Shown in pieces: positions 1 to 8,713 of a DNA stretch of 64,000 bases (positions are counted from its first letter, which is position 1; each line of letters opens with the position of its first letter). The notes beneath the pieces were generated by a model that ran no database searches, had not been told where the DNA came from, and worked only from the letters and a program-made list of their open reading frames with translations. This stretch comes from Pyramidobacter porci (GTDB lineage Bacteria; Synergistota; Synergistia; Synergistales; Dethiosulfovibrionaceae), in the NCBI RefSeq assembly GCF_009695745.1, contig NZ_VUNH01000012.1, forward strand, positions 1-64,000, in the 5' to 3' direction. Both the position numbers and the translations under genes were made by a program.

Positions 1-114
1 CTGGTGATAAAAGCGGAGGGGGTCCACCCGGTCCCATGCCGAACCCGGCAGTTAAGCCCTCACGCGCCGATGGTACTGCGATTCGCTTCGCGGGAGAGTA
101 GGTCGTCGCCCGTG
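1..114 (+). rRNA. rrf: 5S ribosomal RNA, 5' end cut off
   Basis: The first ~114 bases carry the conserved 5S core (the CCGAACCCGGCAGTTAAGCC block and the GGGAGAGTAGGTCGTCGCC 3' part). The 3' end (CGCCCGTG) should pair with a 5' arm that is only partly in the window, so roughly five 5' nucleotides are missing. It is the last gene of an rRNA operon whose 16S and 23S genes lie upstream. Confidence 0.93.
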
Positions 115-233
115 TCTCTGTTTTTTTCTTCCTTTTTGTGCTATAACTTTAAAATAATGCCATGATTGAAGTAACGAAGAATCTCCCGGACGCTTCGACG
201 TAAACGCGGCGACTGTCGAGATTCTCGTTTTTG

Positions 234-265
234 GGGTTCCGCGATTGCGGGGCCCTTTCTTTTTA
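234..265 (+). terminator. rRNA operon terminator
   Basis: A 9-bp stem (234-242 with 247-255, two G-U pairs) around a GATT loop is followed by a T-rich run. It lies about 120 nt after the 5S end with no gene between, so it is the likely end of the rRNA transcript. Confidence 0.6.
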
Positions 266-350
266 TTCTGCAAAAAAAGACAAATAAATGAAAGAGAAAT
301 GTCTCACAAGTACGGAATGACTCCTATAGAATAACTAAGATCATTGCTTT

Positions 351-370
351 GAGTGTAAATCGTGACACTC
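351..370. promoter_or_regulatory. short inverted repeat upstream of arcB
   Basis: GAGTGT and ACACTC are perfect 6-nt inverted arms separated by 8 nt, about 30 nt before the arcB start codon. The position suits an operator or 5' leader hairpin. No known consensus is matched, so the function is inferred from position only. Confidence 0.3.
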
Positions 371-398
371 CATTTCATAAATTTCAGGAGGCGCCGCA

Positions 399-1391
399 AT
401 GGGTAAGAATTTGCGTGGAAAGAATTTTTTGAAGCTGATTGATTTTTCGTCTCAGGACATCCGCTACCTGCTTGAGCTGTCGAAGAACTTCAAGTCGATG
501 AAGCGCGCCGGCGTTCCGCACCGCTACCTCGAGGGCAAGAACATCGTCCTGCTCTTCGAGAAAACCTCGACGAGGACGCGTTGCTCGTTCGAAGTCGCCG
601 GCGCCGACCTGGGCATGGGCGTGACGTATCTTGACCCCGCCGGTTCGCAGATGGGGCACAAGGAGAGCATCAAGGATACGGCCCGCGTGCTGGGGCGCAT
701 GTTCGACGGCATCGAATACCGCGGTTTTTCGCAGAAGACGGTCGAGGAACTGGGGGCTTACGCCGGCGTGCCGGTGTGGAACGGGCTGACCGACGAATGG
801 CATCCCACGCAGATGCTGGCCGACCTTCTGACGATCGAGGAGCATTTCGGCCGTCTCAAGGGATTGAAGTTCGTCTATATGGGCGACGCCCGCAACAACG
901 TGGCCAACTCGCTGATGATCGCCTGCGCCAAGATGGGCGTCAACTATGTGGCCTGCGCTCCCAAAGAGCTTTTCCCCGATTCCAAGCTGATCGAAACGGC
1001 CAAGGAGATCGCCGAGGAAAACTTCTGCGCCGTCACGCTGACGAGCGATGTCGATGAAGGCACGAAGAACGCCGACGTGCTCTATACCGACATCTGGGTC
1101 TCCATGGGCGAGCCGGCCGAGATCTGGGAGCAGCGCATCAAGCTTCTGAAGCCGTATCAGATCAACGCCGCGGCCATGAAAAACGCCAACGAGCAGGCCA
1201 TTTTCCTGCACTGCCTGCCCTCCTTTCACGACACCGAGACCAAGGTCGGCAAGGAGATCGCCGAGAAGTTCGGCATCACCGAGATGGAGGTCACCAACGA
1301 GGTTTTCGAGTCGAAGCAGTCCTACGTTTTCGATCAGGCCGAGAACCGCATGCATACCATCAAGGCGGTCATGTACGCGACGCTCTGCTGA
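399..1391 (+). CDS. arcB: ornithine carbamoyltransferase (probably catabolic)
   Basis: 330 aa, the usual OTC length. It shows the carbamoyl-phosphate-binding STRTR motif near residue 57, an HPTQ motif near 133 and HCLP near 269, all diagnostic of ornithine carbamoyltransferase (citrulline + phosphate <-> ornithine + carbamoyl phosphate). A strong GGAGG precedes the ATG. With the carbamate kinase downstream this makes the ATP-yielding half of the arginine deiminase pathway: citrulline is phosphorolysed and carbamoyl phosphate drives ATP synthesis. No arginine deiminase gene is in the window, so citrulline comes from elsewhere. The catabolic direction is inferred from the carbamate kinase and the downstream ornithine-cyclodeaminase-like genes. 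Confidence 0.93.
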   Translation: MGKNLRGKNFLKLIDFSSQDIRYLLELSKNFKSMKRAGVPHRYLEGKNIVLLFEKTSTRTRCSFEVAGADLGMGVTYLDPAGSQMGHKESIKDTARVLGRMFDGIEYRGFSQKTVEELGAYAGVPVWNGLTDEWHPTQMLADLLTIEEHFGRLKGLKFVYMGDARNNVANSLMIACAKMGVNYVACAPKELFPDSKLIETAKEIAEENFCAVTLTSDVDEGTKNADVLYTDIWVSMGEPAEIWEQRIKLLKPYQINAAAMKNANEQAIFLHCLPSFHDTETKVGKEIAEKFGITEMEVTNEVFESKQSYVFDQAENRMHTIKAVMYATLC

Positions 1392-1508
1392 AAAAGCCGT
1401 GAATGGTGATGATGAGCGGCAAGGTCCGCGCTATCGTCGACGAGTTCTTCACTATTTCCCCCGCAGGAAATAAACGGTAGAATACAAAAATAGGGTATTC
1501 AGTCGGCG

Positions 1509-1547
1509 GGGAGTGCGGTTTATCGCGGAGCGTTAAACCGCACTCCC
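1509..1547 (+). promoter_or_regulatory. 14-bp inverted repeat between arcB and next gene
   Basis: Perfect 14-bp arms (1509-1522 and 1534-1547) with an 11-nt loop, 21 nt before the downstream start codon. No T-run follows, so it is not a typical intrinsic terminator. It may be an mRNA-stabilising or attenuating hairpin or an operator. Confidence 0.45.
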
Positions 1548-1567
1548 GTGCTATTACAGGAGGTACA

Positions 1568-2725
1568 ATGAAAGCGAACGGGGAATTTGTCAGGTTCAAG
1601 AAAGAGATCGGGAAAGAGGCTTTCATTTTCCTCTTCTTTTTCCTCGCCTTTTTCGTAGGCATCGGCAGCGTCATGGGCTGTACCGAAATGTTCAAGACGA
1701 TGATGCTGACGGGCTATCAGCTGCTGACGTCCGTTTGTTTCTACCTGATGGCAGTGTCGGTGCTGGCGGGCGGAGCCGCCGGGCTTTTGTCCGAATTCGG
1801 CGTGATTTCTTTGATCAACCGGGTGCTGCGGCCGATCATTTACCCGCTGTACGGCCTGCCCGGTTCGAGCGCGCTGGGCATTATGAACTGTTATCTGTCG
1901 GACAATCCGGCGATTTTGGCCTTTGCCCAGGACGACAATTTCAAGCGCTATTTCAAAAAATACCAGATGGCGGCGCTGACCAATCTGGGCACGGCGTTCG
2001 GCATGGGGCTGATCATCACGACGACGATGATGAGCCTGTCCGTGGAAGGCGCGATGAAGGCGGCCCTGATCGGCAATTTTGGCGCGGTGATTGGCTCCGT
2101 CGTCTCGGTGCGCCTGATGCTGCGCAAGACGAAGGCTCATTACGGTATTGAGACGATGATGCCGACTTCCGGCGGCGAAACGATTCCCGGAGACATGCGA
2201 GTGGTTCGCGAAGGGTCGGTGGGGTCGCGTTTCATACAATCGATGCTGCACGGCGGCAAGAGCGGCGTCGATATGGGGATCTCCATCATTCCCGGCGTGT
2301 TGCTGATCTGCACGATCGTGCTGATGCTGACCAACGGCCCGGGGCCGAATGGCGCGTACACCGGTGCGGCGGGCGAAGGTATCGGGCTGCTGCCGCTGAT
2401 CGGTTCCAAGCTTCGCTTTCTGCTCGATCCGCTGTTCGGCTTCCAATCGCCCGAGGCTATCGCCGTGCCGATCACGGCGCTCGGCAGCAGCGGCGCGGCG
2501 ATCGGCATGGTCGGCGACCTCGTGAAGAAGGGCGCGGCGACGAGCAACGATCTGGCGGTCTTCACGGCTATCTGTATGTGTTGGAGCGGCTATTTATCCA
2601 CGCATATCGCCATGATGGACGCGCTCGACATGAAGGAAATGACCGGCAGCGCGATCCTGTCGCACACGATCGGCGGCCTCTGTGCCGGCGTTGCGGCGCA
2701 CCTGATCTGGACGCTGCTCGGCTAG
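1568..2725 (+). CDS. membrane protein of the nucleoside-recognition (GATE/YjiH-like) family
   Basis: 385-aa polytopic protein. A hydrophobic segment follows a short charged N-terminus, then come repeated glycine-rich membrane helices and a long loop (about residues 175-225), the pattern of nucleoside-recognition/GATE domain proteins. It is preceded by AGGAGG. It lies between arcB and arcC, so it may carry a substrate or product of the citrulline/ornithine pathway; the family's substrates are poorly known and this is inference from context. The protein is full length with no sign of truncation. Confidence 0.7.
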   Translation: MKANGEFVRFKKEIGKEAFIFLFFFLAFFVGIGSVMGCTEMFKTMMLTGYQLLTSVCFYLMAVSVLAGGAAGLLSEFGVISLINRVLRPIIYPLYGLPGSSALGIMNCYLSDNPAILAFAQDDNFKRYFKKYQMAALTNLGTAFGMGLIITTTMMSLSVEGAMKAALIGNFGAVIGSVVSVRLMLRKTKAHYGIETMMPTSGGETIPGDMRVVREGSVGSRFIQSMLHGGKSGVDMGISIIPGVLLICTIVLMLTNGPGPNGAYTGAAGEGIGLLPLIGSKLRFLLDPLFGFQSPEAIAVPITALGSSGAAIGMVGDLVKKGAATSNDLAVFTAICMCWSGYLSTHIAMMDALDMKEMTGSAILSHTIGGLCAGVAAHLIWTLLG

Positions 2726-2983
2726 CGGAACTGCGTGCCGGGCTTGAGGAAGACCAGATCGAACTGACCTGGGGCGCCGCGACACTTGGCGCCGTGACGG
2801 CCGGTTTCAACGGCTCAGAAAGCGGCGCTCATCCCGTCGTCAGGTACATGAAGGCCGTCCTCGTCGATTTGGCCGCAAAAAAGTTGCGCGGCCAGTTGCG
2901 TCCCGGTGTGCGTATTGTCTGTCATACGGACCAGCGATCGCTTTCCGAAAAAAAATTTCCATTTGCGAGAATAGGAGATTATA
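2726..2983 (+). other. 258-nt spacer before carbamate kinase, no supported gene
   Basis: This spacer has no good start codon with a ribosome binding site. One frame is open across almost all of it and runs on into arcC, but no family is recognised in the translation. The arcC ribosome binding site (AGGAG, near 2972) is at its end. I see no terminator, so arcC may be cotranscribed with the upstream genes. Confidence 0.4.
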
Positions 2984-3913
2984 ATGAAAAGAGTCGTCAT
3001 CGCTCTGGGCGGCAACGCTCTTGGAAACACACCCGAAGAGCAGAAAGAACGCGTCAAGCACTCGGCGCGCTCCATCGTCGATTTTGTCCAGTCCGGCGTT
3101 CAGGTGCTGGTGTGTCACGGCAATGGTCCGCAGGTAGGTATGATCAAGAAGTCCATGGACATCACTGCCAAGTTGGATGAAAAGCTGCCCTACGTGCCGT
3201 TTCCGGAGTGCGGATCCATGAGCGAAGGCTACATCGGCTTCCACCTGCAGAACGCCATTGGCAACGAATTCCGCGCCAGAAAGATGAACGACAGCGTCGC
3301 CACCCTCGTGACGCAGGTCCAGGTCGACGCCGCCGATCCGTCCTTCCAGCGTCCAACGAAGCCGATCGGCAACTTCATGAGCAAGGAAGACGCCGACAAA
3401 CTGGCTGCTGCCGGTGTGGCCGTGGTCGAAGACGCCGGGCGCGGCTACCGCCAGGTCGTCGCCTCGCCGGCTCCTGTCCGCATTGTCGAGGAAGAGGCCG
3501 TCCGCAAGCTGATCGACCAGGGCGTGACCGTCATTGCCGGCGGCGGAGGAGGAGTTCCTGTCGTGGAGAAAGACGGCGTGCTGACGGGCATCGACGCGGT
3601 GATCGACAAAGATTTTACGTCGGTGAAGCTGGCCGAAACGATCGACGCCGACGTGGTGGTGATCCTCACCGCCGTGGAAAAGGTGGCGATCCGCTTCGGC
3701 ACGCCGGATCAGCTGTGGCTTGACACGCTGACGACGACTGAAGCCAGAAAGTACATCGAAGACAAGGAATTCGCCGAAGGCTCCATGCTGCCGAAGATCA
3801 GCGCGGCCATCAGGTTTGCCGAGTCGAAACCGGGGCGCAGGGCGCTGATCACGTCGCTGGAGAAGGCGAAAGAAGGTCTGGAAGGTTCTACCGGCACCTG
3901 GATCCAGGCGTAG
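2984..3913 (+). CDS. arcC: carbamate kinase
   Basis: 309 aa, the normal length. The N-terminal ALGGNALG motif (residues 7-14), the HGNGPQVG motif (near 45-52) and the IAGGGGGVPV motif (near 187) are hallmarks of carbamate kinase in the amino-acid-kinase fold. It converts carbamoyl phosphate + ADP to carbamate and ATP, the energy-yielding step after ornithine carbamoyltransferase. The start is supported by AGGAG 8 nt upstream. It is followed after 67 nt by the AraC regulator in the same direction. Confidence 0.95.
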   Translation: MKRVVIALGGNALGNTPEEQKERVKHSARSIVDFVQSGVQVLVCHGNGPQVGMIKKSMDITAKLDEKLPYVPFPECGSMSEGYIGFHLQNAIGNEFRARKMNDSVATLVTQVQVDAADPSFQRPTKPIGNFMSKEDADKLAAAGVAVVEDAGRGYRQVVASPAPVRIVEEEAVRKLIDQGVTVIAGGGGGVPVVEKDGVLTGIDAVIDKDFTSVKLAETIDADVVVILTAVEKVAIRFGTPDQLWLDTLTTTEARKYIEDKEFAEGSMLPKISAAIRFAESKPGRRALITSLEKAKEGLEGSTGTWIQA

Positions 3914-3980
3914 CGCCGCGGGCCTTTGGGACGCTGGAGGCGCCGGCCGTGCCGCCGGCATGTAAAAAGGGGGAGGACAG

Positions 3981-5312
3981 ATGACTTCCCGGAAAAATCC
4001 CGGACAGGGGAAGCGCGTGGAAATTCAGGAATTTTACCGCACGGCGTCCCGCGAGGGCGTCGCGACCTATTTCGAAGTGCAGTCGGACAGCGCGCCGACC
4101 AGGCCGCTGCTGCACAAAAACAGCCGTTTCCTCTACGTCCTTTCCGGAAAAGGCACGATCAGAATTTACGACAAAGACTATGCGATGGAGCCGGGCGCGG
4201 TCATCGCCCTGTTGCCGTGGGAAATTTCCGAAATCGTCGAAGTGAAGGAGCCGCTGCGCTATTACCTGCTCATCTATCCGTTCGAGTTTCTGAATTTCAT
4301 CGTCAAGAACCAGTTCAACATCGAAAACGAGAAGCTCGACATGGTCACGCTTCTGTACCGCTGCGGCGGCGTGCGCGTGCCGGAGCGGGAGCGTCCGCGC
4401 GTCAAAGCGCTCTTTGACGAGATCCGCCGCGAGATCGAGCCGGTCTCCATCGTCAGCCCGACCAATCGTCAGCCGTGGTCCGGCCTGTACCTGACGGCGA
4501 AGCTCGTGGAACTGGTCGTCCTCTACCTGCGTTTGGCGCAGGATCAGGAAGAACGTTCCGACGGACAGTCCCGTCTCGAAGAAGAGGAAGAAAGCTGTTC
4601 TCCCCACATTTTTCAGTACATGTACCTGAATCTGCACCGCAAGCTGACGCTTCAGGACCTGAGCCGGATCTATTTCGTCAGCGAAGCGTCGCTTTCCCGC
4701 TACATCTTCAAGGTGACCGGACTCGGCTTTTACGAGCTGCTTCAGGAAATGAAGCTGTCGAAGGTCACGTTTCTGCTGCTGCACACCGACATTTCGCTGG
4801 CGGAGATCGCCGATATCCTCGACTACGCGGACATATCGCACCTGTCGCGCGTCTTTTCCGACCAGCAGGGGATCGGAGCGCAGCAGTTCCGCCGCTGCTA
4901 CCGGAACAATCCCGGCGTCTCCATGGTTTTGCCTGCGCCGAAAGCCGGCAAGATCATCGAATACGTCTACCGCAATTTCGCCGGCGACCTCACCATCCTG
5001 GACGTGGCGGAGCGGTTTTGCACCTCGCCCAAAATGGTCAACGAATCCCTGGGCTACATTGTCGAGATGAACTTTACGAATTTCCTGAATTACCTGCGCA
5101 TCCACGAGGCGGCGAACCTGCTGCTTCGCACCGATCAGTCGGTGACGGACATCGCGTTTCAGGTCGGCTACAATTCACTGCGGAGTTTCAACCGTAACTT
5201 CCTGAAATGGCTCAAAATTACGGCCAGCGAGTTTCGAGAACGAGTGACGGAACAAAAAGACAAGGTGGACATCGGCCGCCTGTTTCGTTTGTCCAGAGAG
5301 GAGCAATCATGA
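3981..5312 (+). CDS. AraC-family regulator with cupin domain and two AraC DNA-binding domains
   Basis: 443 aa. Residues ~15-110 form a cupin-like sensor (HKNSRFLYVLSGKG then PGAVIALLPWE). A first AraC helix-turn-helix pair lies at ~218-307 (LTLQDLSRIYFVSEASLSRY). After a linker, a second lies at ~332-420 (LTILDVAERFC, then VTDIAFQVGYNSLRSFNRNF). Usual AraC proteins carry one such domain of ~100 residues and are ~300 aa, so this one is duplicated. Its stop codon overlaps the next gene's start (ATGA, 5309-5312), so it is translationally coupled to the ornithine-cyclodeaminase-like pair. It probably responds to an amino acid of this pathway. Confidence 0.85.
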   Translation: MTSRKNPGQGKRVEIQEFYRTASREGVATYFEVQSDSAPTRPLLHKNSRFLYVLSGKGTIRIYDKDYAMEPGAVIALLPWEISEIVEVKEPLRYYLLIYPFEFLNFIVKNQFNIENEKLDMVTLLYRCGGVRVPERERPRVKALFDEIRREIEPVSIVSPTNRQPWSGLYLTAKLVELVVLYLRLAQDQEERSDGQSRLEEEEESCSPHIFQYMYLNLHRKLTLQDLSRIYFVSEASLSRYIFKVTGLGFYELLQEMKLSKVTFLLLHTDISLAEIADILDYADISHLSRVFSDQQGIGAQQFRRCYRNNPGVSMVLPAPKAGKIIEYVYRNFAGDLTILDVAERFCTSPKMVNESLGYIVEMNFTNFLNYLRIHEAANLLLRTDQSVTDIAFQVGYNSLRSFNRNFLKWLKITASEFRERVTEQKDKVDIGRLFRLSREEQS

Positions 5313-6475
5313 AGTTTGAAATGCCTGTCTTTGCGTGCCCCGACTTTGCCGACGCGAAATATCGGGAAGCAGGCGAAGTGAAATGCGCGAAGGTCGAAAA
5401 GAAGGGCGTGGCGCCGCGCGGTTTTTATCTGACCACCCATCTGCCGACCTTCTACCGCTGCAACGGAACGTGGCAGCTTCCCGAGCATAATTCGCTGAAC
5501 TGCGTGCCCGTGCTCAAAGAGGGGAAAATCATCGTCACGGAAATCCGCGACCTCGAAGCGGGCGACCAGGTCGTTATAGGGCGCGCGACCGACGGCTCCG
5601 AGGGCGTTCTCGTGTGCAAGGAAGGCTTCCCCGAAAGCGTTTACGCCGCGCCCGGCCGCGCCGTGGAGACCGCCTACACGACCGATTACGAGCAGCTGTT
5701 CGCGCAGCTTGAATACGAGCGCGACAACGGCGGCTACATCGTTTGGGTATTGGGGCCGAGCGTCGTCTTCGACTACGACACGCGCGTCGCCCTCAACCAC
5801 CTGGCCGAGAACGGCTACATCAGCTGCATGATGGGCGGCAACGCCATGGCCACGCACGACCTCGAGGGCGGCTTCCTCGGCACCGCGCTGGGACAGAACA
5901 TCTACACGCAGGAAAACCAGCCGATGGGGCACTACAACCACCTCGACCTGCTCAACGAGGTGCGCGCCGCCGGCTCCACGAAGAAATTCATCGACGACGG
6001 TCACGTCAAGGACGGCATCATCAAGACGCTGGTCTCGATGAACGTGCCGCTGGTGCTGGCCGGCTCGATCCGCGACGACGGCCCGCTGCCCGAGGTGATC
6101 GGCGACACCGACAAGGCGCTGACGGAGATGAAGAAGCACCTCGACAAGGCCACGCTGATCATCGGCATCGCCACGATGCTGCACAGCCTTTCCGTCGCCA
6201 ACATGGCGTCGAGCTACCGCGTGCGAAAAGACGGCGCCATCACGCCGGTCTATATGTACATCATCGACATCACCGAAAACGTCACCAACAAGGTGGTCGC
6301 GGCCCGCGAGCGCATCGCCGTCGTGCCGATGAACACCAACGTCCAGGACTTCGTCGTCAACTGCGAACGCGCGCTCGTCGGCGACGTGGCCAAAGAACGG
6401 GTGGAGGCGATGGAAGTTCCCGTCGAGGAATTTGTCGCCGTGAAAAACGCACGGCACGAGGGGGCGAGCAAATGA
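5309..6475 (+). CDS. LOR/SDH-domain (TIGR00300-type) ornithine cyclodeaminase-like protein, paralogue 1
   Basis: 388 aa from the ATG that overlaps the regulator's stop (AGAGAGGAG upstream). The C-terminal two thirds match what I know of the LOR/SDH bifunctional-enzyme domain found in AgrE/ArgZ and archaeal ornithine cyclodeaminase: MMGGNAMATHDLEGGFLGT near 171-190, then GSIRDDGPLPEVI near 251, then an ATMLHSLSVANM block. Known members convert ornithine to proline and ammonia with bound NAD. With OTC and carbamate kinase in the same cluster, ornithine release followed by cyclodeamination is a coherent route. This copy keeps the RDDGPLP signature, so I predict it is the catalytic partner. Exact substrate is inferred. 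Confidence 0.7.
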   Translation: MKFEMPVFACPDFADAKYREAGEVKCAKVEKKGVAPRGFYLTTHLPTFYRCNGTWQLPEHNSLNCVPVLKEGKIIVTEIRDLEAGDQVVIGRATDGSEGVLVCKEGFPESVYAAPGRAVETAYTTDYEQLFAQLEYERDNGGYIVWVLGPSVVFDYDTRVALNHLAENGYISCMMGGNAMATHDLEGGFLGTALGQNIYTQENQPMGHYNHLDLLNEVRAAGSTKKFIDDGHVKDGIIKTLVSMNVPLVLAGSIRDDGPLPEVIGDTDKALTEMKKHLDKATLIIGIATMLHSLSVANMASSYRVRKDGAITPVYMYIIDITENVTNKVVAARERIAVVPMNTNVQDFVVNCERALVGDVAKERVEAMEVPVEEFVAVKNARHEGASK

Positions 6476-7575
6476 AATTCCAGATGCCGAAGTACCGCCA
6501 CCCCGATTTCGAGCAGGAGTTCCTGAAGAACGCGCCCAACTGCCGCTTCGAAACCGTCGAGCGCGACGGGATCAGTCCTCGAGGCTACCACGCCCTGTCG
6601 GTCTACCCCGAGTATTTCAAGATCAACGACAAATGGGTGCTGGCGACGCAGAGCCGCATGGACACCGTCTGCGTGGCCAGCGACACGCCCGGCCGGGAGC
6701 GCGTCGAGATCGTCGAGTTCCGCAACCTGAAAAAAGGCGACAAAGTCGTGATCGGCCGCACCGAAGACGCCAGCGAAGGCATCTACGTGTGGACGCAGGG
6801 CTTCCTCGCCGAAGCGGGCACCTCCGACACCTTCGCCTTCCGCGAAGGACGCTCGCGCGAGACCGCCTATTCGCTCGACTACGACACGCTCTACGAAGTG
6901 CTGCGCTACGAGCGCGAACACCGCGGCTACGTGACGCTCGTCGTCGGCACGGCGCTGGCCCTCGACCAGAACTCGCGCCTGGCGCTCGAGCGCCTGATCC
7001 GCAACGGCTATGTGCAGGCGATCTTCTGCGGCTCCGAAACCGCCGCCTTCGACCTCGAACGCGGAATCTTCGGCACGTCGTGGGGACAGAAAGTCTTCGA
7101 ACACGAGCAGAACACCACCTACAACCTCTACGACACCATCAACCTGGCCAACTCCTACGGCTCGCTGGAAGCGCTCGCCGCCTCCGGCAAAGTCAAAGAC
7201 GGCTTCGTCAAAGCCTGCGTCGAATGCGGCACGGCCCTGGTCATGGCCGGCACCATCCGTGACCGCCTCGCCCTGCCCGGCGCCTACAACAACGTCTACG
7301 CCGCCCAGAACGCCATGCGCGCGCACGCCCGCAAGACCTCGACCATGATCATGATGTCGGCGATCCTCTACACCATCGCCACCGGCAACATGACCCCCTC
7401 GTACAACGAGTTCGGCGGCGTCGTCCGCCCCGTCTACATGTACACCGTCGACGTTCAGGAATTCGCCGTCAACAAGCTCTCCGACCGCGGCACCGTCACG
7501 GCCGTCAGCATGGTTACCAATACGCAGGATTTCGTGCGCAACCTCGACCGCGCGTTGAACAGGCCTCAGGATTGA
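6472..7575 (+). CDS. LOR/SDH-domain (TIGR00300-type) protein, paralogue 2
   Basis: 367 aa. It starts at the ATG overlapping the previous stop by 4 nt. It is collinear with the preceding protein from the N-terminus (MKFQMPKYRHPDF against MKFEMPVFACPDF) through FCGSETAAFDLERGIFGTS to the end, so it arose by tandem duplication. It has lost the RDDGPLP block (it reads GTIRDRLALPGA) and has Ser-Glu-Thr in place of Gly-Asn-Ala in the nucleotide-site region. This suggests a non-catalytic or changed-specificity partner, possibly forming a hetero-oligomer with paralogue 1. The operon ends at a strong terminator directly downstream. Confidence 0.65.
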   Translation: MKFQMPKYRHPDFEQEFLKNAPNCRFETVERDGISPRGYHALSVYPEYFKINDKWVLATQSRMDTVCVASDTPGRERVEIVEFRNLKKGDKVVIGRTEDASEGIYVWTQGFLAEAGTSDTFAFREGRSRETAYSLDYDTLYEVLRYEREHRGYVTLVVGTALALDQNSRLALERLIRNGYVQAIFCGSETAAFDLERGIFGTSWGQKVFEHEQNTTYNLYDTINLANSYGSLEALAASGKVKDGFVKACVECGTALVMAGTIRDRLALPGAYNNVYAAQNAMRAHARKTSTMIMMSAILYTIATGNMTPSYNEFGGVVRPVYMYTVDVQEFAVNKLSDRGTVTAVSMVTNTQDFVRNLDRALNRPQD

Positions 7576-7578
7576 TTC

Positions 7579-7643
7579 GCGGCGATAAAAACTGCCCCGC
7601 CTTTCTCGCTTGCCGAGAAAGGCGGGGCAGTTTTTATCGCCGC
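7579..7643. terminator. bidirectional intrinsic terminator
   Basis: A perfect 30-bp inverted repeat (7579-7608 with 7614-7643, 5-nt loop) contains A-runs on one arm and T-runs on the other. It ends the ornithine operon on the + strand. It may also serve the convergent L,D-transpeptidase gene on the - strand. Confidence 0.85.
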
Positions 7644-7688
7644 GGCGAATGATGAAAGAAATGGCTTTTGTATTTGGTATGGTTCCGT

Positions 7689-8351
7689 CTAAAAACGGAC
7701 GAGGTGCTCCGCGTTCGGGACGATGACGATCCAGGCGCCGTCGTGGCACTGGCGCAGCAGCTCGATCATGTCCCGGCGTTCGAGCGAAATACAGCCGGCG
7801 GTGGTCCAATGGTTGCGCGATTTGACGTGGACGAAGATGGCGGAGCCCTGTCCGGGCACGACAGGGTCGGTGTTGTAGCCGACGGCCATGGCGTAATCGT
7901 ACTGATAATAGTCGGCCAGACGCTCGCCGCCGATCTTGCCCGCGCTCTCCACCCAGGTGTTGTAGATGTCGGGGCGCTTGACGTCGTCGACCCAGTAGGA
8001 GTTGGGCGTCACTGAGCGCCATTTCATGGCCGTGCCGGGGTTGGGCTTGTTGCCGAAGGCGTACAGGATTGGGAAGGCGCCGACGGGCGTCTTTTTGTCG
8101 CCTTCGCGCTTGTTTTCCGTCAGCCCCAGCCTGCCGCAGCCGCACGGCGCTTCCAGCGTTTTTTGCCAGGCGCTGGCGTCGCTTTTCTTCCACAGGGTCA
8201 GCGCTCGGTCGACGACGAGGATGATCTCGCCGGTTTTCTGCGCCGTTCGCGTCGCCGCGAGCAATTCGCGCAGATCGGCGGCCATGGCGGGGGCACCCAA
8301 CGCCGCGGCGGCGAAAAGCGCCGGGAAAATTTTTGCAAGAGTACGTTTCAT
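7689..8351 (-). CDS. L,D-transpeptidase (YkuD) family protein, secreted
   Basis: 220 aa from the ATG at 8351, chosen because GAGGAGG lies just upstream and the first ~25 residues form a signal peptide ending in APAMA; a longer open frame upstream lacks this. The C-terminus has HVKSRNHWTTAGCISLE, the YkuD His...Gly-Cys signature with catalytic Cys near 190. Such enzymes make 3-3 peptidoglycan cross-links or attach proteins to peptidoglycan in the periplasm. Several (the ErfK/YafK group) have more specialised roles, and the exact substrate cannot be told. Single-gene unit. Confidence 0.85.
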   Translation of the reverse strand: MKRTLAKIFPALFAAAALGAPAMAADLRELLAATRTAQKTGEIILVVDRALTLWKKSDASAWQKTLEAPCGCGRLGLTENKREGDKKTPVGAFPILYAFGNKPNPGTAMKWRSVTPNSYWVDDVKRPDIYNTWVESAGKIGGERLADYYQYDYAMAVGYNTDPVVPGQGSAIFVHVKSRNHWTTAGCISLERRDMIELLRQCHDGAWIVIVPNAEHLVRF

Positions 8352-8502
8352 AACGAGCAACCTCCTCTTCGGAATGATCTTGTTTGGCGAGCCAAGCATA
8401 GCACAAAAACGTTGCGCTGTCTGCGCGAGTCCCGCTTCAGTCTCGTCCCGCCTCAGGATTTGACAGGGCGCCTGGAGGCGCTTAAAATATGTGAAAATGG
8501 AA

Positions 8503-8652
8503 CGTCGCCGGGCGTCGGAAGCAGGTGAAAATCCTGCGCGGCCCCGCCACTGTAACCCCTGACGAAACGGTATCACGCTCACTGAGGGCTTTCGGCCTTT
8601 GGGAAGGGCGCCGCGGAGGACGATGGGGAGTCAGGATACGCGCCGGGCGACG
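8503..8652 (+). promoter_or_regulatory. cobalamin riboswitch aptamer
   Basis: It contains the classic B12-box elements in order: GGAAGCAGGTGAAAATCCTG, then GCGGCCCCGCCACTGTAA, and GAGTCAGGATAC near the end. The closing helix pairs 8503-8509 with 8646-8652. It precedes the BtuF-type gene and is followed by an intrinsic terminator, so B12 binding should reduce expression of the uptake operon. Confidence 0.95.
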
Positions 8653-8713
8653 CGAAGGAAGGCTTTTGCGCGGGCGAAATCTTTTCAGTGCAGCAGACAT
8701 CACTGTCTCTAAA

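Noticed and set aside
2578-3180. 200-codon + strand frame spanning the spacer before arcC
   Set aside because: It overlaps the ends of two well-supported genes in another frame, has no ribosome site, and no recognisable family. The central part is noted only as an open spacer.
6250-8406. Very long open frame (718 codons) on the - strand across the second LOR/SDH gene
   Set aside because: It is the antisense shadow of GC-rich coding sequence. The translation is Val/Asp/Gly/Ala/Arg-rich without any family motif, and real genes on the + strand and the L,D-transpeptidase explain the region.
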